Positions 1 to 11,900 of a DNA stretch of 63,328 bases are shown piece by piece (the stretch's first letter is position 1; every line of letters starts with the position of its first letter). Position numbers and translations under genes: made by a program. Origin of the DNA: Cladosporium sp. IMV 00045 (Eukaryota > Ascomycota > Dothideomycetes > Cladosporiales > Cladosporiaceae); assembly GCA_001931905.2 (NCBI GenBank), contig MSJI02000893.1, forward strand, positions 25,990-89,317, read 5' to 3'. Below the pieces are notes generated by a model, which was given only the letters and a program-made list of their open reading frames with translations, had not been told where the DNA came from and searched no databases.

Positions 1-2
1 TC

Positions 3-1493
3 ATCGTCGAAGCCGCCGAATCCTCGCCCACCGCCGCCCAGGCCGCCGCTCAGCAGATCAAACGCTACCTCGGTCGCGACTATGCCACGAAACCCTCCGT
101 CCAGTACAATGCCATCATGCTCGTGCGCATCCTCTCGGACAACCCTGGTCCCACGTTCACGCGCTGCTTCGACCAGAGCTTCGTCAAGACGGTCAAAGAG
201 TTGTTGAGGAATTGCAAGGATGGGGGCACACAGCAGATCTTGAGAGAGGCGCTGGATTCCATGGAAGTCAACAAGTCTCACGATCAGGGCGTGCAAGGCT
301 TGATCGCGATGTGGAGGAAAGAGAAGGGCGCGCAGGGATCGTTGAATAATAACCAACATCACCGAGGCAGTCGAGGACCAGGTGGATACCAGCCTCGCGG
401 TATGATGGGAGACCCTTACAACAACGAGCGTGTCTTCCAGCGTAACCAGCTGCCTCCCGCGCATGAGCTCGCCAGTCGGATTGAGGAGGCGCGCAACACG
501 GCTAAGATCCTCTTGCAGCTGATCCAGCAATCATCGACCGCTGAGCTCGTATCTAATGGACTGGCGAGGGAATTCAGCGAAAGGTGCCAGCAGGCGCAGA
601 AGAGCATGCAAGTCTACATCAACTGCGACTCGCCTCCACCAGACGACGACACGATGTTGACGCTCATCGAGACGAACGAGCAGCTCAGTCTCGCCAGCAC
701 CCGGTACCAGCGCGCGATCTTGACGGCACGCAAGCAACTCGGCGCGAACACTTCAGGTTCTTCGACTCCGCAAGCGATGAATGACGGCTCAGGCGCTTTC
801 ACCAGCCCTCCCGCACCAGGCCAGGCAGAAAGCCTATTCAAACCAGCCTCAACGCCGTCGCAGTCACAAGGCGAATCCCCAGTATCACCCATAGCGCTCC
901 AGCATTCCCACACGAACGGATCATCCCAAACCGCAAACGCCTACCAAGCTCCTCCAGGCCCTCCACCACCATCGCAAAACAACATTAGCAGGCACAACTA
1001 CGCCCCTTCCAATGCCTCATCCCTCTACGCGCCCTCCCCACAAACCCACCACCCTCCCCCTCCTCCTCCCCAAGAAACGAGCAACCCCTTCATCGACCCC
1101 GTCGAACACTCCTCCAACCCCGCACCGCTGTCCATGGCCCCCGAGCCCTCCTACACCCACAACTCCTACTCCCCCGCCACCGACACCGACAAGCCCTCCT
1201 CCCCTCCCCGCCCAGGCAGAGGCCCCTACCACAACTCCGGCATCACGCCCTCGTACATCGGCCGCCAGGCCAGCGCGGCGGACGGTCTGACCATGCACGG
1301 CGCGGGGGCGAGGGATCCGGTTGAGATTGATGGGTATAGCACGGTTGGGAGGAGTGGGTGGCAGCAGCAGGGAGGGGGAGGGTATGATGTCAGTCCTGTC
1401 GAGGAGAGGAGTGGGGGGGAGAGGACGCTTGGGAATAGGAGGGTGAGTAGGGTGGATGTTGCTGGGACGGGGGGGTTGAGGGATGCGAGGTGA
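3..1493 (+). CDS. VHS/GAT-domain endocytosis adaptor, LSB5-like (5' truncated)
   Basis: The frame is open from the first bases of the window, so the start codon lies outside; the first internal Met is at 117. The N-terminal part (to about codon 110) resembles a VHS/ENTH-like helical fold, and the stretch coded by about 440-760 resembles a GAT domain. VHS+GAT proteins bind ubiquitin and Arf-type or clathrin-linked partners in endosomal and actin-patch traffic. The rest is a Pro/Ser/Gln-rich disordered tail containing an NPF motif (NPFIDP, near 1084), the EH-domain ligand also found in yeast Lsb5. No intron is needed in the visible part; the stop is TGA at 1491-1493. Family assignment is by architecture; LSB5 orthology is likely but not proven. 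Other GAT proteins (GGA type) would carry a gamma-ear domain, which is not seen. Confidence 0.75.
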   Translation: MVEAAESSPTAAQAAAQQIKRYLGRDYATKPSVQYNAIMLVRILSDNPGPTFTRCFDQSFVKTVKELLRNCKDGGTQQILREALDSMEVNKSHDQGVQGLIAMWRKEKGAQGSLNNNQHHRGSRGPGGYQPRGMMGDPYNNERVFQRNQLPPAHELASRIEEARNTAKILLQLIQQSSTAELVSNGLAREFSERCQQAQKSMQVYINCDSPPPDDDTMLTLIETNEQLSLASTRYQRAILTARKQLGANTSGSSTPQAMNDGSGAFTSPPAPGQAESLFKPASTPSQSQGESPVSPIALQHSHTNGSSQTANAYQAPPGPPPPSQNNISRHNYAPSNASSLYAPSPQTHHPPPPPPQETSNPFIDPVEHSSNPAPLSMAPEPSYTHNSYSPATDTDKPSSPPRPGRGPYHNSGITPSYIGRQASAADGLTMHGAGARDPVEIDGYSTVGRSGWQQQGGGGYDVSPVEERSGGERTLGNRRVSRVDVAGTGGLRDAR

Positions 1494-2425
1494 TTATTGA
1501 ACCTCATGAGGAGTGGTGATGGTTTCTTTTTTCTTTTCGGGTGCTTTCTCTGGCTTCTCTTCAAACCCTGCCTTGTGTATTTAGAGGCGATGATATCCAA
1601 CTCCTTTCGTTTGTGTTTTGGTTTTACATACATATGTTTTGCTTTTGCCTCTTTCACCTTGGAACTTGAATCGACAGTCATTTTGAGTTTCTTGCATTTG
1701 TGAATTGCTTTGATTCCATTGTCCTCACACACTACATACCTATCTTGCGATGTATCGACTTCCAGACGTTTACGTGTACGTACATGATGTACGCGTACCC
1801 AGTCGAGAGCAGAATACATGTACTGTACATCCAATAAAAAAGTTCGCCAGTACATCTACACATGCATGTGCATTGCATGCATTCACAGCAAATCAACAAA
1901 GCGACCCTTGGCGCACGTCATTGGCCAGGGGGCACGTGGGCTGAGCCGCATTTCTTAGGCGATGGACGAAGCGCAAAAACAGAGGGAGAAATCAAGTTTA
2001 TCTAGTGCAAAGTGGGAGAGTGGAGGGGGAGTTGCGGGCGGCGCACAGGCGGTGGCGGGCATCATTGATAAGTGAGAGCAGAGGCTCGATTCCAACAGGA
2101 CGGTGGATGGGGTTCCTCAGGCTCTCAATCTTCGCTCGCTCGCTCGCGTGACACATTTCCCGTGGCATCTGTTCTTCTTTGTGCAGATGCAACGTATGTC
2201 CTCGCCCAAGCAATTGTTGACAACCTCACTTGTTGGTGATTGCTGTTGATTTTACCCATCTGTTGTTCTCGTCACATTGGTGCATTTGGTGATCGTCCAC
2301 TTTGACTCTGACCCTGCTTTCGTCCCGAACCTCGCCAAACATCCCACCCTTGGCCGCTTCCCACACTCTTGCAGCCTGCAGGACTACCAAAAGCGACTTG
2401 ATTGCAGATTCACTGCTTGCATGCC
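1494..2425. other. Intergenic region, promoter side of choline kinase
   Basis: About 930 bp between the VHS/GAT gene and choline kinase, both on +. It holds short palindromic runs (around 1775-1800 and 1861-1885, built from GTAC and TGCATG units) and CT-rich sequence just before the next start. I see no RNA gene or credible coding sequence. Confidence 0.6.
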
Positions 2426-5070
2426 ATGAGCGACGACTCCAAAATGCCCGCGCCCACTTCTGTCCCTGGCAATGCTTCTCCTAGGCCTGGCATTCTCAAG
2501 CACGAGTCGCAGGACGCGCCGGCGGCCGATTGCGCATCGCCCAGCTCTTACTTGGGTTTGAACTATGCTGCCGCCTCCGCCTCGCCCAAGGCTACCCCGA
2601 AGAGTATGTGCCACCTCTTGTCTGTTCTGCTATATACTTGTCCCATTTGAGGACATTCCCATCACTCTGTTGCCTCAATGACTCACGCCTTTCCACTCCA
2701 GCTGTCTCAATCGCTCCCAACGCAGAGACCATCTCCCCATTATTCATCGGCAAACAAAAACCAGCAGACGGCGATTTCTTCAGTCTGGAAGGCGAGCGTG
2801 CTGCTCGCAAGCCGGCCATCAAAGGCCCCAGTGCTCACAGACTCTCGGGACGTCCGCCCATCAACCCGTCTAACTCTTCTACCGCTTCCCTCGACAATCT
2901 TCCACTGAGCGAGGAGAAATCTGCCGGCGAGACTCATTCCCATTCTAGACATCTGGACCACCTCATCGATGAGGTCTCGGCCTGGGTGAGGGATGAGAAG
3001 GAGAAACGTGCCCGCCGGAAGCAGAAGAGGCGTGCTGCTCGCTCGACCGCTGCTCAGGAAAGTGCTTCGGAATCTACTTCTGACCGCAGGGGATCTGACT
3101 CTGACGGCTCTGATGACCTGAGTAAGCTCGAGGATATCCTCAAGCGCACCGCCAGTCTGGAAGTCTTTCAGAACAGGAAGCCCAACCTCCGCCACAAAGT
3201 CTCGCTGAAGAAACTCCACAGGCGCAAGCTGTCTACTGCCTCTTCTGATACCGATTATGTGGACGGTGATGTTCTTGTGCCTTCTTGCGATGCTGTCTTG
3301 GATAATACCAAAACAGTGGCACAGGCGGGTGGAGCATCAGAGTCGGATGATGAATCGGACCAGCTTAAGGCGACGCCTTCGCGTCGCGATTTCGATGCCT
3401 GGACGAGCTTCAAGTTTGAGATTGTCCGTCTCACGCACACTTTACGTCTCAAAGGGTGGCGAAGAGTGCCGATGGAACTCAGCAATCAGATCACCGTCGA
3501 GAGACTGAGTGGCGCGTTGACAAACGCCGTCTACGTCGTCACGCCGCCTGATGAACTGCCGGAACGCCCGAGCTCGAAAGAAGGCAAGACTTCCACACAG
3601 CCCTCGCTCAAGGCGCCACCTCCAAAGCTGCTTCTGCGAATCTACGGACCGCAGGTCGAGCACTTGATCGATCGCGATGCCGAGTTGCAGATTTTGAAGC
3701 GTCTGGCTCGCAAGCGCATCGGTCCTCGTATGCTGGGTACTTTTGCCAATGGCCGGTTTGAGGAGTATTTCCACGCCATGCCGCTTACGCCTGAGGAGTT
3801 GCGCAATCCCGACACCAGTCGACACATCGCAAAGCGTATGCGTGAGCTTCATGAGGGGATTGAGCTGACTGACAAGGAACGCAACGATGGACCTTTCGTC
3901 TGGCTCAACTGGGACAAGTGGGTTCAGCGTGTGGAACAGCTTGTTTCGTGGCTTGATCAGGAGGTCAAAAAGGTACCTCCAGGCACCAAACCGACTGGAG
4001 ATGAGGCTTGGAAGCGGAGAGGGTTTATCTGCGGTATGGAATGGCACCACTTCCGCAATGCGGTGGACAAGTATAGGAAGTGGCTTGAGGATCAACATGG
4101 CGGTCCTGCAAAGATCCGCCAGGAGCTTGTCTTCGCTCACAACGACACCCAATACGGCAACATCCTGCGCATGGTCCCCACGAGCGAATCGCCACTCCTC
4201 AAGCCCGCCAACTCGCACAAGCAGCTCGTTGTCATCGACTTCGAGTACTCCAACGCCAACCTTCCAGGCCTTGAGTTCGCCAACCACTTCACAGAGTGGT
4301 GCTACAACTACCACGACGAAAAGAAACCCTACGGCATCAACACCTCCTGGTACCCAACCCCGGAAGAGCAAGACCGCTTCGTCCGCGCCTACGTCCGCCA
4401 CAGACCGCAATTCAACGTCTCCACGCCCAAACTGCGCCCCTCCTCCCCACCCACCACCGACGACGCCAGTGGTCCCCGCCGCACCACCTCCAGCATCTCC
4501 TCATTCATGCTCGACGCCCGCAACCCCACCCAACCCCCCTCCTCCTCTTCCCACCCCACCACCACCACCGACGAATCCGCCGAAAAAGCCTCCGAAGACG
4601 CCGAAGTCGCCCGCCTCCTGCACCAGACCCGCCTGTGGCGCCTCGCCAACACCGCCCAATGGGTCGCGTGGGGAATCGTCCAGGCCAAAGTCCCCGGCAT
4701 GCCCGTGTTCACGCCGACCGCCACGCCTGCCGAGCTCTCCCAAGCGCGACAGGGCGACGAGTCATCTTCGTCCGCAGCGGAGGGGAACATCTCATCTTCC
4801 CTCCCCGATGATCCCGCGCGCGAAGCTCTCGCTCAGCGCGCGGAAATTTACCACGAGTTGGCGAAGACGACGGAAGAGGAGAGTGCCGCCACCACCACTA
4901 CAGAAGAGGAAGGGGAAGAGGAGGGCCAACCGCACGAGGAATTCGATTATTTGGGCTACGCGCAGCATCGCGCCATGTTTTTCTGGGGCGACATGTTGTC
5001 TCTCGGTTTGGTGCGGGAGGAGGATGTGCCTGAGGAACTGAGGGGGAGGGTGAAATTGGTGCCTTATTAG
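2426..5070 (+). CDS. CKI1: Choline kinase (Kennedy pathway), two exons
   Basis: Phosphorylates choline (possibly also ethanolamine) with ATP, the first step of the CDP-choline route to phosphatidylcholine. Proposed exons are 2426-2603 and 2702-5070 with an intron at 2604-2701 (GTATGT donor, CCAG acceptor, phase 1), giving about 848 aa. The kinase domain lies in the C-terminal two thirds. The Brenner catalytic motif HNDTQYGNIL is near residue 539 and the metal-binding motif VIDFEYSNAN near 570, followed by the choline-kinase signature region with FANHFTEWCYNYHD. The N-terminal ~280 residues are basic, Ser-rich and low complexity, and an insert after the catalytic region (coded about 4430-4600) is Pro/Ser/Thr-rich; such extensions are usual in filamentous fungi. 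The start at 2426 is chosen because it gives a clean spliced frame. Starts inside the intron-side frame would lose that exon. Confidence 0.9.
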
Positions 5071-6232
5071 GTGTGAAAGGGGAGAGGGCGAAGGGGATGT
5101 GCTTTGGAAGGGAAAGGCGGGAGAGCATGCATGCATGAAAGAGGCGGTCGGGTAGATGGTTGGGTTGTTTCGTATAGTTATGCAATAGCTTTTTGATGAG
5201 AGAGAATTGAATGGAACAAATATGAAAAAAAAAAATGATTTGATGACAAAAAATTTGTACCTTATCTTTCCATGGGTCCTAATGTTGCTTTCTCGTCTTG
5301 AGGACAAGGGCGTGTTTCTCTCGCCTGGCAGATGCGAGCGAGGAAGGTTGCTTCTTCGTCTCTCTTCCGGGAGTAGCTAGCTATATCTCCACACCTCTCT
5401 TTTACCTTCTCCCTCCTCCTCTTCCACCTCCTCCCCGATCCTTCCACATTCCACAGTAATAACAAGATCGACCGTGGCTATACATTATACGACCAACCTC
5501 CCGACCTTCATATAAACAAGCACCAAAGTCCTGCCCGGCAAATCCAACGATTCCCACCTTATCCCTCAAGAAGCGTGAATACCCACATCATTACAAGTGA
5601 AAGACAGAGAGATAGGCGTCTTGAACACATTAACCCCCTCTTTCGTTCACATGATTTCCTCTGCACATCTTGTTCGCAAAACGCAGAACGCTCGAAAGAG
5701 TACAACAGAAAAGAGATGAGGGGGGGAAATAACACGAAAGGAAAAGGAAAGAGGACTGGCTGGCTAGCTAGAGATAGCAAAGCAATAAAATAAATTCAGC
5801 ATACATTAGACAAAAATCAAATTCAGATCTGCAAACGAAAAGGAAATCGAAAGGAAATGGAAAAGGGAAATCGACAGTAAAAGGAAATAGTGTATCTAAA
5901 AAGGTGTCGTCATGGGTATCGTCATTAATAAGAAAAGAAAAAAGAAGAAAAGAAAAAAACAAAACAAGACGAGACGAGACAAGGGGAAAAAATTCTTCTG
6001 CATGCATTTTTTTCGGGGAAATGCACTTCCCGCTGGGGTATGGGTTTTGTGTTGGTGCGTGTCGAGAGATGTAGGGGGATGGATTATATTGAAAAAGAAA
6101 GTCGGGATGGTGGAGGTTGGGTGGTGAGGTCAAGCTTTTTCGACATGGGCGAGTTTGATGCATGGACTTGGTGGGCCTGGAGTGGTGCTTGAGAATTTGA
6201 TGTCCGGGAGAAAGCCGTTTGGGAGAAAGGCG
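5071..6232. other. Convergent intergenic region
   Basis: About 1.16 kb between the 3' ends of choline kinase (+) and the serine-rich gene (-). It is A/G-rich with several poly-purine runs (5221-5240, 5935-5965), consistent with two 3' UTRs. No gene is supported. Confidence 0.6.
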
Positions 6233-9200
6233 TTATTTGGTTGCGATGACGGCGAGGGCGATCTGAGGTTCTTCGTTAGCCAACATTGATACGCCAACAT
6301 CTAGGGGGTGTCTTCAAAAGAGTCAAAAAAAAAAAAAACTTACAATCGCAGCAATAATGCCAATCCCAACCACGCACATGACCCTATTCAAAGTGCGCCA
6401 CCACTTGGCCTTGAGAAACATGCGCTCCTCATCCCACTTGACCTGGTTCTCACCAACGCCGTGTTTCTGAAAAATCGCCGCGCTGAGGGAATCCTCGCTC
6501 TCGGCCGTGGGCAGAGCTTTCTCCGCCTGAATGGCGTCTCTGACATGACGCGGAGGGAGGGGCAGGAGGGCTCCGACGAGCCAGAAAAAGGGACACAAAA
6601 AGCCGAGGGCGAAGAGCAGGATTTGGCGGTTGCCGCGGCTGCTGAAGAGGGTGTCGAGGGATTCGACGAAGCTGGGCGAGCGCCATTGGGGGAGCTGTTG
6701 GTCGCGGTTCTTGTTGGGGCGCAGATGCGGGCTGTCTTGCTCGTCGAGCTTGATGTCGGACATGCGGTCTTTGGTCATGGGGCGGGGGAAGCTCATCTCA
6801 TCCCAGAGCTTCTGTTTGGAGTATTTTCGAGGGAGCGGTGGCATGGATCCTCCTTGGTTTTGAGAGTTGTCTTTGAGGGTTCCGAATTTGGGATGGCCGG
6901 ATGGGAGAGTGTCTGTGTTGCGCTCGGTCTGATTCATGGGAGGGTAGGGATCGCTGGTGATCGCCATGGAGTCTGTCGGGCTGGGGTCTTCTTGCGAGGG
7001 GATGGAATTTTTCTTCTTCGTGGCCTTGTTGGTGAGCTTGAAAGAGCGGGTGTCGAGATCGGCTGTACCTGCAGTGCGAGTCCGAGGCCTGAAGATCGAG
7101 GGCAGGAAGTGGCTGCTGGTCGGGCTGGCGTTCTCGATTTCGCTGTATCCTGTGCCCAGACGTGAAGTGATGCTGCGTTGACTCCACTGGCTCCAATTTC
7201 GAACGTGGCCTGCGGTCTCGCGCTTCGGTGGAGTTGGCGGGTTTGATAACGAGATCTTGCTCGCACTCATCAAGGCCGCGTAGCCGCCATAGAAGTTCTT
7301 TGCCCAGGCTGGGAACAGATTGCTACCTTTGCTCCACCTGTCGCTGTCGGCGTAACTGATTATGCTGTTTTGGCGAGACCCTCCCGACGGCGTGCTGTTG
7401 CTTCGTCCGCGCATCGAGTATCCTGATCGCTTCTTCCTGAGAGATGGCGCCGAAAGAGCCGAAAGACTGTCCTCGTTTTCTTCGTCACCGCTGCTCGATT
7501 TTGGCATAGGCGGCAAAGGCGGCAGTGGTCCATCGTATCGGATATCTCCACCAGGAGTCACTTGGCGACCGCGGAACAGAGGCTCAGGCTTTGCACTTTC
7601 AGCGCGGTAAATTCCCAGTGTCATGTCGCCAACTTCCTCATCACTACGCTGAACAGGCCTTGGTGACGATCTTGCAGGTGACTGAAATGGCTCGCTTGCC
7701 CGACGGTTCAAGGAAAAGGCCGACATATGACCAGAGTGCCGTGACATGGACATGGTGGACGACATCGGAGTCCTACAGGCATCGTCTATGGTCATAACAC
7801 CGCTACCCATGGAAAAATGGCTGAACTGCGCCGGTGACATTGCGCGGTCACTTTCACTGGCGATTGTACTCAGGTGGCTACTGAAAGGCTGCCGAGGCCA
7901 TGGCTCCAAATCAATCTCTTCATAGTCAATGTCTTCCGGCGCGTGCATTGCCTGCGGACTCATGTAGCTTTGCACAGTCGATTGGCTTTGCGTGCTCATG
8001 TGACCCTGGTCGTGTTCGCGCCTTCTGGGAACGTGAATCGGCGGCGGTGAATCGTCTGATGATGAGCGTTGATGCGATCGTGGAGAGCACTCGGGGGAGT
8101 CGCTGTCGCGGTTGGCGGGGCGAATCGTGCGAGCAGTGCCGAGGCGACCTTGTATTGAGTCGAAGGAGGATGCGTTGTGCAGTGGGCTATCGGTGTCGGT
8201 GTAATTTGGGCTGGAAGAAGTGGAATTACTCGGGTATGCTCTGAAGTTTGGTGACGATGTTTCCGGGGAGTATTGTAGATCATATGCGAGGGTCTCTTGG
8301 CTGTCCTGTCCTGCAAGCGCCTTCGGGGGACTCCGTGGTAGCGACAGTGAGCTTTTTGGCAAGCTTTCCAGACTGTCTTGGGGGGAAGATTCGTGATGTT
8401 TGGTCTGGGAAATCGAAGCAGCGTCAGACTGCGGCTGCGATGCTGCTCGCCTGGAGGAGTGCAACTGCAATTCCCGCGTGGTATCACTATCCTGGTCCTT
8501 ATGGGTTGATGAAACAGAGGGTGCAATGGAGTATTCTGGGGAGGTTTCAGGAACGGTTTCGAGTGATGGGCCCTTGAGATGGGCCAGTCTGGAGCCTTCG
8601 TGGTCGTCTTCGTCGGCCTCTGGGATTTCCTCTTCATACAGGGTGGACCTGTCACTCAGTCTTCCCGTTCTGCCACTGTCGCTGAAGGTAGAGTCGATGC
8701 CTTCGGTGTTGGTTGAGGTTGTTGACCCGCTGTACTTCGAACTAGTGCTACGTCGAGTGCGCTGGGGCTCAGGTGCGAGCTTTGAGCTTATCGTTGGCAG
8801 CAAGGTAGGGACTGGTGGTAGGTCCAGCCTCTGCGCCCGAGTAATGTTGGCATCCTCATGTGAAACGCGCGATGCAGCCGGGGATCCTGCTTCTGATGCG
8901 CTAGCCGGCTTCATGTCCTTAGCAAGCAGGGATGCGGGGGGCTGTGCAGAGTCGACAGCGGTCGATTCCTGGTCTCGAGACAAAACACGTTCGCTGCCGG
9001 TGCCTTTTTTGGGAGTCGATACCGGCGACTGGTTGACTAGCCGTACTGTGGATTTTCCGTCGTCTCCAGTGCTGGTCGATCGTCGCCATTGCTGGTTTTT
9101 AAAAGTCTCCGTATGCTCCTGCAAAGGCGACCTTTTGACTCTCCAGCTTTGTTCCCGTGGCGATTGGATTGGTGTCTGCGAGGCGAAGAATGGCGATGGC

Positions 9201-9250
9201 GGGCCGCCACTGTCTCTTTTGTGCCCTATGGGCGCGGGATCCAGGAACAT
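6233..9250 (-). CDS. Serine-rich disordered protein with C-terminal membrane anchor
   Basis: A long Ser/Pro/Thr-rich, charged protein of about 978 aa in two exons: 9250-6344 and 6262-6233. The last intron, 6263-6343, has a GTAAGT donor and CAG acceptor in phase 0; splicing replaces a poly-Phe read-through (from a poly-T run) with a short C-terminus ending VIATK. Two hydrophobic segments are visible, about residues 876-900 (ILLFALGFLCPFF followed by a Leu/Pro stretch) and about 955-975. They are joined by a charged ~55-residue loop, so the C-terminus looks like a membrane hairpin with a very large cytosolic N-terminal region. This resembles proteins annotated only as 'serine-rich protein' in related fungi. 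No enzymatic domain is seen and the function is unknown. The large disordered part with many SP/TP sites suggests phosphorylation, which is inference. Confidence 0.75.
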
Positions 9251-10685
9251 TTGGGAACTGTCGAAATATTATACAATAAAAAAAGCGCGCAAATGCGCCG
9301 GCCGGAACAGAGCGTCGCCAAAGCGACTATGACATGCTAAAAGAGTGTGAGAGATCCAGATGTATTGAAAACGAATGTCGACGCGCCCAAGAGTCGTGAG
9401 AATGGAGTTGGCGGACGGGCTCGCTTCTTTTGAGCGATTGTATGTCTCAGTAGTCGCTCATGCGGGCTGCAGGAGCAAGTTTAGGTGCGGGTGTGGAGAA
9501 ATCAGCATGCGCGGGTGTGACGAGAAATCGACTACTGTGCTGGCGTCGGTCGACAAGGCGTGGCGGTGAAGATGCTGTGCTGTATGGTACGAAATAGGGA
9601 ATGTGCAGAGAGAAGAAAGGGAAAGATTGGGTATACAACAATGAATGGCAAGGCGTGGGAGGACAGAGGGCGGGAAGATGCTCCTCCTGACGATAATGGA
9701 TAATTGCGGATTGAAAGTGCAGTACCCTTCGTGCGTGGTAGCCAAACCATGAGCGCGTCGCACAACGTCCTCGGGCTCGTCATATGGCCTCGGCCACGCT
9801 CGCCATCGCTCGAGCACCGTGGCCTTTGTCGATTGGCGTGTAGGGCCGCGAGACACTGAGAGGGGGCAGAGGGGCGCGCGTGGCTGCGGCACAGGGGGGC
9901 GCGTTGCACGCGAAATTGCCCTGGCGAAGCATCGACCACCACTCAGTAATGAATTTATGCTGTGGCTCCAGTAGTAGTGGTGCCGTGCTCTTCAGCCCAG
10001 GCGGGCCAGATTTATTAATATACTGTCATTGATGATGGTGATGACTGGCAGACAGATGTGCAGTCGGCAGATAGGTGCGATGCTATCAGCCACTCTTGAT
10101 GTCCAGTACCGCAAGACGACGTCTCTCCAAGCATAACATGTACATGTTTCTTGTCCCATTTCACATGTAAGGGATGAGCTGACGTTGGATTCCGCTGTTT
10201 GTCAAAGGCAACGGGCGGACGCCACACAGCCGGGCAGCAGAGAGAATGGACGGCAGGAGTATTTTAGGCTCTTGACATGTCCTCACTTCTTCAACGTCCC
10301 TCGCCCTCGATTAGGCAGTCTTGCCAGTCCAGGGACATCGATCTTCCAACCGCTTGATTAGATCGCATGCAATATCACCGTCTTCACTATGCCTGCCCTG
10401 CCGATTGACATCTACGCCCACGGCTCCCGCCTGCTGGACTCGCTCAAGAAATACTACGTTAAGGAGGCCGGTATGTCATGATTGTCATCCTTGTCGCCAT
10501 CATCGCCCCAATCATCTCAATCTTCCTATCCCCATGTCGGCGAATACCAACTCCTCCACCTCAAGACCCACCGCGCTTGGCAGAGACATGTCTTGCTACC
10601 GGGTACGGCCTGTCACTGCCGGCACTGATCATTCCGAACCCACGCCTTGTCCTATACACCTGATCTACGACGATAATGCACCTAC
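9251..10685. other. Divergent promoter region with possible small upstream ORF
   Basis: About 1.4 kb between the serine-rich gene (-) and RCE1 (+). An ATG at 10388 opens a 28-codon reading frame beginning MPALPIDIYAHG and ending at a GTATGT donor-like site (about 10472). If spliced to an acceptor near 10580 it would continue for about 25 more codons. This could be a small gene, a 5' leader exon or chance; I do not recognise the peptide. Nothing else is supported. Confidence 0.35.
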
Positions 10686-11792
10686 ATGCACTACGAGCAC
10701 TTCGCTAAAATGACGTTGACAGAGGCTCCTCCTCCCCTAATATCGTCCCGCATAGCACTGCTCTGCGCCTTCGTGTTCACAGCCTTCTACGTCGCCCCAT
10801 TCTACCTCTCGCCGACCCTCCGCTCCACCTCTCTGGCCTCCCGGGACTCCCCCTCAGTGATTCGCGCTCGCGTCCGCTCCGTGACCCTCGCCTGCATAGC
10901 GTGCATAATCGTCAACGTCTCCATCCTCGCGGTCTACGGAAATGCCACGCCCCGCGACGTCCTCCGCCTCTGGGGCGTGTGGCCCATCTACTTCGTTGAC
11001 ATCGCCCGGCTGCTCGCCCTAGTCGCCGTCCTCTTCATCGGCCCTCTATTCAAGACCCTCATCGCCGAAGGCGAATGGCGCGACCTGACCCCCACCACCA
11101 TCAAAGCGGAACTGATCGACTCCTGGACCGGCTACCGCAACATCATCGTCGCGCCAGCATCCGAGGAACTCGTCTTCCGCTCCCTCGTCATCTCCCTCTA
11201 TCTGCTGGCCAAAGTCTCCGCAACCCGCATAGTGTTCACCACGCCCCTCATCTTCGGCATGGCGCACCTGCACCACCTATCCGCGAATCTGCGCACACAC
11301 ACCCCGCCCGGCCACAAATCGCCACCCCTGGCGATCTGGCTGCAGTGCATCGCCGTCAGCCTCTTCCAGTTCGCGTACACGAGCCTGTTCGGCTTCTTCG
11401 CCGCTTTCGCGCTCTTGCGGACAGGTAACTTGTACGCCGTCGTGCTCGTCCACAGTTTCTGCAACTGGATGGGCGTGCCGCAGTTCTGGGGCCGGATAGG
11501 GCAGTTCGCACCAGCGCCGCATCCGACGAACATCACGCCGGACGTCGCGCAGGGGAAACGCGATGAGAGTCCCGACGCGGCGGTGGGGGTGGGGAATAGT
11601 CTGGTGCAGGACGAGGCGGAGGGCGCGGAGGGGGAGAAGGCGAGGGTGTTGAGAGAGGCGCAGGCGGGACCGCAGGATTTGGGCGTTGCGTGGACGGTGG
11701 CCTATTATGTGTTGCTTGTTGCGGGTGCTTATGGGTTTTATGTGCTGATGTTTCCTTGGACTGAGAGCGCGAATGCTTTGGCTATTATTTGA
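10686..11792 (+). CDS. RCE1: CAAX prenyl protease 2 (Rce1-type, ABI/CPBP family)
   Basis: ER-membrane endoprotease that removes the -AAX tripeptide from farnesylated or geranylgeranylated CAAX proteins such as Ras and a-factor-like pheromones. The 368-aa frame has several hydrophobic segments and the family motifs in order: EELVFR (Glu pair, about residue 160), FGMAHLHH (catalytic His, about 194) and HSFCNWMG (about 256). Length and motif spacing fit fungal Rce1. The N-terminus starts with a membrane segment (ALLCAFVFTAFYVAPFYL), as in yeast Rce1. A second in-frame ATG is at 10710, so the exact start is uncertain. No intron is required. Confidence 0.88.
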   Translation: MHYEHFAKMTLTEAPPPLISSRIALLCAFVFTAFYVAPFYLSPTLRSTSLASRDSPSVIRARVRSVTLACIACIIVNVSILAVYGNATPRDVLRLWGVWPIYFVDIARLLALVAVLFIGPLFKTLIAEGEWRDLTPTTIKAELIDSWTGYRNIIVAPASEELVFRSLVISLYLLAKVSATRIVFTTPLIFGMAHLHHLSANLRTHTPPGHKSPPLAIWLQCIAVSLFQFAYTSLFGFFAAFALLRTGNLYAVVLVHSFCNWMGVPQFWGRIGQFAPAPHPTNITPDVAQGKRDESPDAAVGVGNSLVQDEAEGAEGEKARVLREAQAGPQDLGVAWTVAYYVLLVAGAYGFYVLMFPWTESANALAII

Positions 11793-11900
11793 GTAAATCC
11801 GGACTAATCACGCACTTTTCTCAGACAAGGGCGCAGTGGCCATGGCAGTAATATCAGAAGACAAGCGTAACAACACCCAAACACGTCCGCCTCCGTCACC

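Noticed and set aside
6308..7165. 285-codon frame opposite the serine-rich gene
   Set aside because: Antisense shadow; the minus-strand frame is longer, spliced cleanly and has membrane segments.
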